This document shows positions 7,084-13,241 of a stretch of DNA of 16,848 bases, piece after piece. The notes under the pieces are model-generated. The model was not told the origin of the DNA and did no database searches. It saw nothing but the letters and a program-made list of their open reading frames with translations. Within the stretch, counting starts at the first letter, position 1, and the number at the start of each line of letters is the position of its first letter. Source of the DNA: UBA10449 sp005883585 (lineage in GTDB: Bacteria > Chloroflexota > Dormibacteria > Dormibacterales > Dormibacteraceae); contig VBFD01000078.1 in the NCBI GenBank assembly GCA_005883585.1, forward strand, positions 1 to 16,848, given 5' to 3'. A program made the translations under genes and the position numbers.

Positions 7084-8964
7084 ATGAGTCACACTAACCA
7101 GGGAGCCTTTGATTGTGCCGTTGACACGAGCTTTGATCGCGTGAGCAGCCGTAAGTTGAGCCGCATGCGCGTGATGACCGGTGCCGCTCGCACGAACCCG
7201 ATCGACCTCGAATCCGACGGCAGCCTGGCCGCGCGGGAGCTGAGCTTCTTGGTGAAGCTGGCCCAGGCGGCCGCCTCGACGCAGAAACCGGACGAGCTGC
7301 TCGCGCTCATCATCGGGGAGGCGACCTCGGCCATGGGCACGGACGTGTGCTCGCTCTACTTGCTGACCCCGCCGGGCCGCGAGATGCTCCTGACGGCCAC
7401 CAACGGGCTCAACGAAAAGATGATCGGCAAGGTCGTCATGCGTGTGGGCGAGGGCATCACCGGCTGGGTGGCCGAGACCCGGCGTCCCGCGGTGGTCCCC
7501 GATGTGAGCAAGGAGCCTCATTGGAAATGGGTGCCGGGCCTCGACGAGGACCGCTTCCAATCGATGCTCTCGGTCCCGATCGAATCGGGTCCGCGTCTGG
7601 TCGGCGTGCTCAACGTGCAGACGGCCGAGCTGAAGGACTTCGATTCGGGCGACATCGACTTCTTGCGCGCGATCGCTGCGCAGGTTGCGGGCATCCTCGA
7701 GCGCAGCGAGCTTCAGCGGCGCATGGAGGTCCAGCTGGGCGAGATCCAGCTTTCGCACGATATCCACGAACGCTTCACGAAGCTCTCGCTCGAAGGCGCC
7801 GGCATCTCATCGATCCTCGAGGTCGTGGGCTCGCTCGCCGGCGGGCGGGCCGCGCTCTATTCGCCTGACGGCTACCGGGTCAGAGGAGTGGGTGAGGCGT
7901 CGGACGGCATGCCGCCGCGAATCCATGTGCCGCAACCGCTAGCGCAGGCCGGCGCACGCGAGGTGCGCATCAATGCCGGCAGGCCCGCGCGCCCGCTCGA
8001 CGTCGTGCCTGTGCGGGCCGGCAGCGACCTGCTCGGCTTTCTCGCGGTCGCCGTCGATGAGCAGACCGTCGACTCGCACGGTCGGCGGCGAGCCCTCGAG
8101 CACGGTTCGACCGTGCTAGCGCTCGAGATGTCAAAGGAGCGCGCTGCGGCGGAGGTCGAGCGCCGGCTGCGGGGTGACCTGGTCGAGGAGGTGCTGGCCG
8201 GCGGGATGGAGGGCGATGAGGCCGAGAGGGTGGCCAGGCAGGCCGAGCGCCTTGGGCACCGGCTGCCCCACCGCGCCTGGGTGGTGGTGCTGGAGCCGGA
8301 TGACGACGAGACTGAGGCTGCGCTCGCCGGTCGTGGTCAGCAGGATCGCCTCGACACCGCGCTGAGCGGACTCATCAGGTCCCGATTCCCGGGCGCTCTG
8401 ACCCTGGTCCGGTCGGCGTCGGCGGTCTTTCTGATCCCGGACGAGATCGCGTCGGACCTGCCTGCGGTCGAGAAGCTGGCCGGCCTCGTCCTCGCCGGCG
8501 CCGCCCCGGTGATGAAGCCGGGGACAGCTTCGGTGGGCATCGGCAACATCGCCAACTCGGTCGGAGAGCTGGCGCGATCCCACGTCGAGGCGCGACAGGC
8601 GCTCCGGCTCACGCGCCGCGCCGGCGGGCGGAGTCGCGTCGCTTCGTACCGGTCGCTCGGCGCGTTCCGCCTGCTCCTCGAGGTGCAGAGTCCGGACGCG
8701 CTCCGCCGCTTCGTCGACGAGCTCCTGGGGACGCTGCTCACGTACGCGCAGTCGCGGGACACCCCACTGCTCGAAACTCTCGAAGCGCTATCAGCGGCGC
8801 GGTGGGTGCGCCGCGCGGCCGCGCGCCAGCTCGGCATCCACATCAACTCGATGAGCTACCGGGTCGATCGGATCCAGTCTTTGACCGGCCTGCAGCTCGA
8901 CGACCCGGAAACGCGCGTCGCGATCTCGATCGCCCTCCGCGCGCGCGCCATGCTCGGCATGTAG
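7084..8964 (+). CDS. GAF-domain PucR/CdaR-type transcription regulator
   Basis: Up to 626 aa, cytosolic. Residues about 55-205 form a GAF sensor domain, with the typical VGEGITGWVAETRRP and a late SVPI...GVLNV pattern. About 220-350 is a second, degenerate sensor-like region. About 360-510 is the GGDEF-like domain typical of PucR/CdaR regulators, beginning near DLVEEVLAGG and GHRLPHRAWVVVLE. The C-terminal PucR helix-turn-helix (about 560-622) contains AARQLGIHINSMSYRVDRI and LTGLQLDDPETR, close to the family pattern (A..L.VH.NT..YRL.RI..LTG.DLDDPE). The start is uncertain: ATG 7084 lacks a Shine-Dalgarno, and ATG 7165, ATG 7174 or GTG 7141 would all keep the whole GAF domain. Its 3' end faces glnA. 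A link to nitrogen or purine control is suggested by family and location only. Confidence 0.87.
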   Translation: MSHTNQGAFDCAVDTSFDRVSSRKLSRMRVMTGAARTNPIDLESDGSLAARELSFLVKLAQAAASTQKPDELLALIIGEATSAMGTDVCSLYLLTPPGREMLLTATNGLNEKMIGKVVMRVGEGITGWVAETRRPAVVPDVSKEPHWKWVPGLDEDRFQSMLSVPIESGPRLVGVLNVQTAELKDFDSGDIDFLRAIAAQVAGILERSELQRRMEVQLGEIQLSHDIHERFTKLSLEGAGISSILEVVGSLAGGRAALYSPDGYRVRGVGEASDGMPPRIHVPQPLAQAGAREVRINAGRPARPLDVVPVRAGSDLLGFLAVAVDEQTVDSHGRRRALEHGSTVLALEMSKERAAAEVERRLRGDLVEEVLAGGMEGDEAERVARQAERLGHRLPHRAWVVVLEPDDDETEAALAGRGQQDRLDTALSGLIRSRFPGALTLVRSASAVFLIPDEIASDLPAVEKLAGLVLAGAAPVMKPGTASVGIGNIANSVGELARSHVEARQALRLTRRAGGRSRVASYRSLGAFRLLLEVQSPDALRRFVDELLGTLLTYAQSRDTPLLETLEALSAARWVRRAAARQLGIHINSMSYRVDRIQSLTGLQLDDPETRVAISIALRARAMLGM

Positions 8965-8969
8965 GAGAC

Positions 8970-9044
8970 GATTTCGCACGTTTCGATCAAACCGCGCCTA
9001 TTTCATGCGCGGATTTCGCGCGTGTTGATCAAACGGTGCGAAAT
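8970..9044. repeat. Two TTGATCAA-type palindromic repeats
   Basis: Two direct copies, 8970-8994 and 9012-9036, agree at 21 of 25 positions (GATTTCGC.CGT.T.GATCAAAC.G) and start 42 bp apart. The second copy extends into an imperfect 32-bp palindrome (9013-9044): outer arms ATTTCGC/GCGAAAT and a central perfect TTGATCAA. The first copy lacks a clean right arm. They sit between the convergent stops of the regulator and glnA. This could be a dispersed extragenic palindrome or a protein-binding site. Confidence 0.75.
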
Positions 9045-9050
9045 AGTGAA

Positions 9051-9078
9051 AAAGGGCCCCGGTTTCCCGAGGCCCTTT
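9051..9078 (-). terminator. glnA rho-independent terminator
   Basis: A 12-bp stem (9051-9062 with 9067-9078), containing one G-T wobble on the minus strand and a GAAA tetraloop, is followed by TTTTTCA on the minus strand. It lies about 20 nt after the glnA stop. On the plus strand the stem is preceded by an A-run but has only a short T-run after it, so its effect on the convergent regulator transcript may be weaker. Confidence 0.85.
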
Positions 9079-9099
9079 CTGGAGGGTGGCTAGCGAGGA

Positions 9100-10422
9100 C
9101 TAGACGTCGGAATAGAGCATGAACTCCCACGGGTGCGGCCTCAGCGCCACCTGGTCGACCTCGCGCTTGCGCTTGTAGTCGATCCAGGTGTCGATCACGT
9201 CCTTGGTGAAGACGCCGCCTTCGATCAGGAACACATTGTCCTTCTCGAGCGCACCCGCCATGAGGCATGACGCGAAAGCGAGGTATGGGTTGGCGGCCGG
9301 GTCGGGTGAGCGGAACTCGATGCGCTTCGCCTTCGGGTTGGTCGTGTACATCGGGATGCGCACGCACGCCGAGCGGTTCCGCTTCGAGTAGACGAGGTTG
9401 ATCGGCGCCTCATATCCCGGCACGAGCCGGCGGTAAGAGTTGGTGGTCGGCGCGCACAGCGCGAGCAGCGCCGGCGCGTGCTTCAGCAGCCCGCCGATGT
9501 AGTAGATCGCGGTCTGGCTGAGTCCCGCGTAGCCGCTCTTGTCGGCAAACAGGTTCTCGCCGTCCTTCCACAGGCTCTGGTGCACGTGCATCCCGGAGCC
9601 GTTGTCCATGAAAAGAGGCTTGGGCATGAACGTCGCGACGTAGCCGTGCTGCGCGGCGACGTTCTTGATGACGTACTTGTAGACCATCATCTTGTCGCCC
9701 ATCTTGGTGAGCGTGTCGAAGCGCATATCGATCTCGGCCTGACCGGCGGTGCCGACCTCGTGATGCTGGACCTCGACCTGCACGCCGGCCTCGATGAGCT
9801 TGAGCATGATCTCCGACCGCAGGTCCTGAAGCTTGTCGGTCGGTGGCACCGGGAAGTAACCCTCTTTGTGCCGCGGCCGGAACGCCAGGTTCGGCTCGGA
9901 GTTCTTGCCTGAGTTCCAGATGCCTTCGTCGGAATCTATGTGGTAGTAGCCGCTGAAAGCGTTCTGGTCGAATCGCAAGGAGTTGAAGAGATAGAACTCC
10001 GCCTCCGGGCCCCAGTAGCTGACGTCGGCGATACCCGAGCGCCTCAGGTGCTCTTCCGCCTTCTTAGCGATGAACCGGGCGTCGCGGCTGTAGGGCTCGC
10101 GGGTGATCGGGTCGACGACATCGCAGATCAAGAACAGCGTCTTGTGCGAAAGGACCGGATCGATGGTCGCGGAGTCCGGGTCGGGGACGAGCATCATGTC
10201 GCTCTCGTCGATCGCCTGGAAGCCGCGGATGCTGGACCCGTCGAATCCGAGGCCGGTGACGAAGCTGTCTTCATCGAGCTCTCCAAGCGGCAGGCTGAAG
10301 TGCTGCCACGTACCGGGTAGGTCGATGAAACGCACGTCGACGACCTCAACGCCCTCGGCCTTCGCGCGCTCGATCACCTCGCGCGGGCTGGTCTTGCTGC
10401 CGCCCTTGGTCACAACTGCCAT
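9100..10422 (-). CDS. glnA: Type I glutamine synthetase lacking the adenylylation-loop segment
   Basis: 440 aa from ATG 10422, chosen for its AGGAGG about 8 nt upstream. It makes glutamine from glutamate, ammonia and ATP in the cytosol. The beta-grasp N-domain has GFDGSS (59-64). Metal and substrate residues are all visible: E140/E142 (GPEAEFYLF), E222 and E230 (HHEVGTAGQAEID), H279 (GSGMHVHQ), E338 (PGYEAP), NRSACVRIP and RRIEFRSPDP-like residues. The sequence is of the beta subtype (SYWGPEAEFY, YYHIDSDEGIWN, MGDKMMVYKYV). However, after LMAG (387-390) it jumps directly to ALEKDNVFLIEGGVFT. About 40 residues are missing that normally include KNKI.P and the NLYDLPPEE loop carrying the adenylylated tyrosine. 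The frame is intact and the C-terminus (HPWEFMLYSDV) is normal, so it is probably functional and insensitive to GlnE. It is divergent from amtB-glnK. Confidence 0.97.
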   Translation of the reverse strand: MAVVTKGGSKTSPREVIERAKAEGVEVVDVRFIDLPGTWQHFSLPLGELDEDSFVTGLGFDGSSIRGFQAIDESDMMLVPDPDSATIDPVLSHKTLFLICDVVDPITREPYSRDARFIAKKAEEHLRRSGIADVSYWGPEAEFYLFNSLRFDQNAFSGYYHIDSDEGIWNSGKNSEPNLAFRPRHKEGYFPVPPTDKLQDLRSEIMLKLIEAGVQVEVQHHEVGTAGQAEIDMRFDTLTKMGDKMMVYKYVIKNVAAQHGYVATFMPKPLFMDNGSGMHVHQSLWKDGENLFADKSGYAGLSQTAIYYIGGLLKHAPALLALCAPTTNSYRRLVPGYEAPINLVYSKRNRSACVRIPMYTTNPKAKRIEFRSPDPAANPYLAFASCLMAGALEKDNVFLIEGGVFTKDVIDTWIDYKRKREVDQVALRPHPWEFMLYSDV

Positions 10423-10693
10423 CAAACACCCTCCTGAACCCTGGATTTCGGTGACGGGCCCCGAATGCATCCTAGGAACAGACGGCGAGTGGGATCACGG
10501 TGGCCTCGAACGAATACGCCTGCCCGACTTATGTGTGGGTCACACGATAAGAGTTGTCCACAAGCGCAGTCCGGTCGTGCGAAACGCACGAGCCACAGCA
10601 GTCGTCTTCGTCAGGAGCACACGTTTCGAGCGCGGTCGTCGCACCCATAGCCTGACCACGAGCCGATGGCCAAACCACACGGAGGTGACGTTC
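10423..10693. promoter_or_regulatory. Divergent glnA / amtB control region
   Basis: 271 nt must hold both promoters. Visible elements are a 13-bp inverted repeat GTGTGGGTCACAC (10533-10545) and a 15-bp one CGTGCGAAACGCACG (10576-10590). Both suit dimeric regulators. Good Shine-Dalgarno sites are present for glnA (AGGAGG) and for amtB (GGAGGTGA, 10681-10688). I see no sigma-54 GG/GC pair, no complete actinobacterial GlnR site, and no convincing -35/-10 pair. The regulator is therefore unidentified. Confidence 0.5.
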
Positions 10694-12202
10694 TTGTCGA
10701 TGCCGAGCTCTGATCTCAGGATCGCGCTGTCGAAGCGCAAACCGTTGTTCTTGATTGCCGCGGGTTTCGCATTCCTGGCGGGTGTGATTCCCCTTGCCGT
10801 GGCCGCCGACGACAACACCGCGACGCAGGCGGCCGGCGTCGCCGCCGACACGGTCTGGGTGATCGTCACCGGCTGTCTCGTGATGTTCATGCAGGCGGGC
10901 TTCGCGATGCTCGAAGTCGGTTTCAGCCGCATGAAGAACGTCGGCACGGTGGTCGCCAAGGTTGTGACCAACCTGAGTGTGAGCTCGATTGCTTATTGGG
11001 CGGTCGGCTTCGGCTTCGCCTTCGGCGCCGGCGGCATCTTCGCCGTGATCGGCGGCAGCGGCTTCTTCCCGACCTTCAGCCCAGGCTCCCAGATGAATCT
11101 GCCGGCGATAGCCGGGAGCACGGCGCCCGCGGCGGCCAAGTGGTTCTTCGAGTTCGTGTTCTGCGCGGTCTCTTTGGCCATCGTCTGGGGCACGATGATC
11201 GAGCGCACCAAGTTCATCGTCTACATCCTTTTCGGCGTTCCATTTGCCGCCCTTATCTATCCGCTCATCAGCCACCAGCTCTTCGGCGGCGGCTTTCTGA
11301 TGGCGACACTCGGCAGTCAGGACTTCGCGGGCTCAACAGTCGTGCACCTCACGGGCGCTACCGCCGGCCTGGCCGGCCTCTTGCTCCTTGGGCCGCGCAT
11401 CGGCAAATACGAGAAGGGCAGGTCGAATGCGATCCCGGGCCACAACATGCCTCTGGCTCAGCTCGGAGTGCTGATCCTGTGGTTCGGCTGGTTCGGCTTC
11501 AACCCAGGATCGACCCTGAACGCGACGAACCTTCACTTCGCGGACATCGTCGTCGTCACGAACCTCGCGGCGGCCGCGGGAGCGGTGGCGGCGCTGGCCA
11601 CGATCTACTTCATCACCAAGACGATGGACGTGGGCATGATCGGCAACGGAGCGATTGCGGCGCTCGTCGCCATCACGGCGCCATCGGGCTACGTCGAGCC
11701 GTGGGCGGCGATCGTCATCGGAGCGGTCGCCGGCGTGATCGTGGTTGTGGGCGTGCTCGTCCTCGACAAGGTCCTCGACGACCCGGTCGGGGCGCTACCC
11801 GCGCACGGCCTGGCCGGCATCTGGGGCACGCTCAGCTGCGGCCTCTTCACCGTCCCGGCGCTGGCCAAGTTCAACGGCGTCGGCCAGGGTGGATTCTTCT
11901 ACACCGGCAGCCTGCACCAGCTCGGTGCCCAGGCGATCGCGGTGACCGCGTCGTTCCTCACCGTGTTCGTCCTGAGCTATTCGCTCTTCTGGATCATCAA
12001 GAAGACCGTCGGCCTCCGCGTCTCAGCTCGCGAGGAGATGGAAGGCCTGGACATCAGCGAGCACGGCATGTGGGGCTACCCGGAATCGTTCATGCCTGTG
12101 CCCGGCGGCGTTTACCGGCAAGCGGATACACCGACGGTCAACCCACTCCGATCGCCCGAACCAGTGGGCAGTCCGGCCCGGAGTGAGGGATCAGCAGCAT
12201 GA
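10694..12202 (+). CDS. amtB: Ammonium transporter (Amt/MEP/Rh family)
   Basis: About 502 aa. The start chosen is TTG 10694, because GGAGGTGA ends 5-7 nt before it; the in-frame ATG at 10700 would be too far (14 nt) from that site. A hydrophobic N-terminal segment (about residues 17-38) is a likely signal peptide, then eleven predicted membrane helices carry the Amt fold. Family motifs are FMQAGFAMLEVGFSRMKN, the pore twin histidines H218 (STVVHLTGATAG) and H371 (LPAHGLAGIWGT), and WFGWFGFNPGS. The cytoplasmic tail contains the conserved REEMEGLDISEHG, followed by a non-conserved Pro/Ser-rich end of about 35 residues. It conducts ammonium across the membrane for GlnA. The stop overlaps the glnK ATG (ATGA), the usual amtB-glnK coupling, so PII gating of the pore is expected. 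Confidence 0.96.
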   Translation: MSMPSSDLRIALSKRKPLFLIAAGFAFLAGVIPLAVAADDNTATQAAGVAADTVWVIVTGCLVMFMQAGFAMLEVGFSRMKNVGTVVAKVVTNLSVSSIAYWAVGFGFAFGAGGIFAVIGGSGFFPTFSPGSQMNLPAIAGSTAPAAAKWFFEFVFCAVSLAIVWGTMIERTKFIVYILFGVPFAALIYPLISHQLFGGGFLMATLGSQDFAGSTVVHLTGATAGLAGLLLLGPRIGKYEKGRSNAIPGHNMPLAQLGVLILWFGWFGFNPGSTLNATNLHFADIVVVTNLAAAAGAVAALATIYFITKTMDVGMIGNGAIAALVAITAPSGYVEPWAAIVIGAVAGVIVVVGVLVLDKVLDDPVGALPAHGLAGIWGTLSCGLFTVPALAKFNGVGQGGFFYTGSLHQLGAQAIAVTASFLTVFVLSYSLFWIIKKTVGLRVSAREEMEGLDISEHGMWGYPESFMPVPGGVYRQADTPTVNPLRSPEPVGSPARSEGSAA

Positions 12203-12576
12203 AAATGGTCATGGCGATCATCCGGCACGAGCGTCTGCAGGAAGTGCAGGACGTGCTCGACGAGTGCGGCGTTTCCGGAGTGACTGTGACAGAGGTCAAG
12301 GGCTGTGGCGCGCAGCGCGGCTACACGGAAAAATACCGCGGCGCCTCCGTCCACATCTCGCTGAGGCCGCGGCTCAAGGTCGAGGCGGTGATGCAGGCTG
12401 AAATCGTGAAGACGGTAGTCGACAAGCTGGCGGAGGCAGCGCGCACGGGCGACCACGGCGAAGTCGGCGATGGCAAGATCTTCGTCATCGACGTCGAAGA
12501 TGCGGTTCGCATCCGAACCGGCGAACACGGCCCTGCGACTGTCAAGCACGCAGAACGCGCTATGTGGGGCCACTAA
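12199..12576 (+). CDS. glnK: PII signal protein without the modifiable Tyr51
   Basis: 125 aa versus about 112 in E. coli. It is a cytosolic trimer that senses ATP/ADP and 2-oxoglutarate and would block AmtB. Numbering runs parallel to E. coli GlnB through the T-loop: VKGCGAQRGYTEKYRGAS, with Q39 and Y46 kept. Position 51, the uridylylated/adenylylated tyrosine, is Val (YRGASV instead of YRGAEY), and position 58 is Arg for Lys. The B-loop TGDHGEVGDGKIF has three extra residues compared with TGKIGDGKIF. The C-loop RIRTGE is conserved, and a short tail (about 13 residues, ending MWGH) is added. The start overlaps the amtB stop by 4 bp, which favours GlnK over GlnB. The nucleotide and 2-oxoglutarate sites look usable, but covalent modification at Tyr51 is excluded. 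Confidence 0.95.
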   Translation: MKMVMAIIRHERLQEVQDVLDECGVSGVTVTEVKGCGAQRGYTEKYRGASVHISLRPRLKVEAVMQAEIVKTVVDKLAEAARTGDHGEVGDGKIFVIDVEDAVRIRTGEHGPATVKHAERAMWGH

Positions 12577-12585
12577 AGAAACGAT

Positions 12586-12616
12586 ATGAGGGAAAACCCA
12601 GATGGTTTTCCCTCAT
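12586..12616 (+). terminator. Long hairpin just after glnK
   Basis: ATGAGGGAAAACC (12586-12598) pairs perfectly with GGTTTTCCCTCAT (12604-12616), a 13-bp stem with a 5-nt loop, 9 nt after the glnK stop. No T-run follows (CGCCGGG), so it is not a textbook terminator. It could protect the 3' end or pause transcription. Confidence 0.5.
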
Positions 12617-12761
12617 CGCCGGGCGCTTTCGCGCGCGGCTGCGCCCATTCCGGTATAAGGATCGGCTTGTTCTAAGAGTTTCTTTAAGGCGGCGCTTGGG
12701 AGTGAGAAAGACAAAGTCTCGGCCGGGGTTAACCCGGCCGACAAAGCTACGCTGGCGAAAG
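12617..12761. other. Non-coding, structured gap between glnK and trxA
   Basis: No plausible gene covers this stretch. It contains TATAAG (12654-12659) resembling a -10 box but without a good -35, the small hairpin AGAC-AAA-GTCT (12710-12720 region), and a 9-bp inverted repeat TCGGCCGGG/CCCGGCCGA (12719-12727 and 12733-12741, loop GTTAA). Together with the strong terminator that follows, it could be a small plus-strand RNA of about 130 nt. No known RNA family was recognised. Confidence 0.35.
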
Positions 12762-12800
12762 AAAGTGCGGTCGGGGATTTCCCCGGCCGCACTTTTTCTT
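12762..12800. terminator. Bidirectional terminator between glnK and trxA
   Basis: A 15-bp stem (12762-12776 with 12781-12795, one T-G pair, loop ATTT) is flanked by TTCTT on the plus strand and TCTTTC on the minus strand. The perfect core is GTGCGG/CCGCAC plus CGGGG/CCCCG. It can serve both convergent transcripts: amtB-glnK, or an RNA from the gap, and trxA. Confidence 0.85.
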
Positions 12801-12818
12801 GACCGAAGAAGGTCGGTT

Positions 12819-13187
12819 TTAGGCTGCTCCTGCTTCGTCGGCAGTCGCCTGCTCGGAAGCCGGAACGTTCTTTTCGATCCAGGCCTTGATGGGCGCCTTA
12901 CCGCCTGGGTAGCCGATCAGCCGGTCCACCAGCTTCCCGCCGCTGAAGATGCCCAGCGTGGGGATGCCCATGATCCCGTAGCGGATCGCGATCTCCTGGT
13001 TGACGTCGACGTCCAGCTTGCCGATCGTCACCTTTCCGGCGTACTCGTCGGCCAGCTGCTCCACCACGGGCGACATCATCCGGCACGGGCCGCACCAGTC
13101 GGCGTAGAAGTCCACCACCACGGGATTGCTTGCCTGGAGCACGTCGGCCTCGAAAGTCGGGCCGTCAAAGTGCTTCATGTTTTCCAT
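12819..13187 (-). CDS. trxA: Thioredoxin
   Basis: 122 aa. A cytosolic disulfide reductase with the active site WCGPCR (C32, C35) after FYAD, the cis-proline loop MGIPT (P76), and the usual Asp before the active site (D26 in VVVDFYAD). Length is a little above the typical 105-110 because of an acidic Ala-rich tail (VPASEQATADEAGAA). ATG 13187 has no Shine-Dalgarno; an alternative ATG at 13178 is in frame. The gene is divergent from the GT2 gene, with about 50 nt between them, and has its own terminator. It is reduced by thioredoxin reductase, which is not in the window. Confidence 0.95.
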   Translation of the reverse strand: MENMKHFDGPTFEADVLQASNPVVVDFYADWCGPCRMMSPVVEQLADEYAGKVTIGKLDVDVNQEIAIRYGIMGIPTLGIFSGGKLVDRLIGYPGGKAPIKAWIEKNVPASEQATADEAGAA

Positions 13188-13241
13188 GTCAAATACAAGC
13201 CCAAGGCACCCCTTGCTATTCCCCAGCCATAATCGGTGACC
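13188..13241. promoter_or_regulatory. Short divergent trxA / GT2 promoter gap
   Basis: Only 54 nt separate the two start codons. CATAAT (13228-13233) lies 8 nt before the GT2 ATG, and on the other strand TGTATT lies about 4 nt before the trxA ATG. Neither gene has a Shine-Dalgarno. The arrangement fits leaderless or nearly leaderless transcripts on both sides; this is inference. Confidence 0.45.

Noticed and set aside
7121..7126. TTGACA, a perfect -35 hexamer
   Set aside because: No -10 box lies at 16-18 bp, and it is inside or just before the regulator coding region.
6988..7767. Upstream extension of the low-complexity protein to about 405 aa
   Set aside because: The extension is antisense to the GAF domain, and a strong GGAGG precedes the ATG at 6987 that begins a signal peptide.
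8802..9122. Plus-strand open frame with a repeated Asp-Phe-Ala-Arg-x-Asp-Gln-Thr motif
   Set aside because: It overlaps the regulator 3' end in another frame, and its repeated peptide is only the translation of the 8970-9036 DNA repeats.
10554..10562. TTGTCCACA, identical to a high-GC DnaA box
   Set aside because: It is a single copy in a metabolic promoter gap with no dnaA, dnaN or AT-rich region nearby, so chance is likely.
10581..10595. GAAAC-N6-GCCAC, resembling half of an actinobacterial GlnR site
   Set aside because: The paired half-sites of the full GlnR pattern are not present, and no GlnR is visible.
10103..10693. Long upstream extension of the amtB reading frame
   Set aside because: It runs antisense through glnA and has no Amt homology; a Shine-Dalgarno marks the start at 10694.
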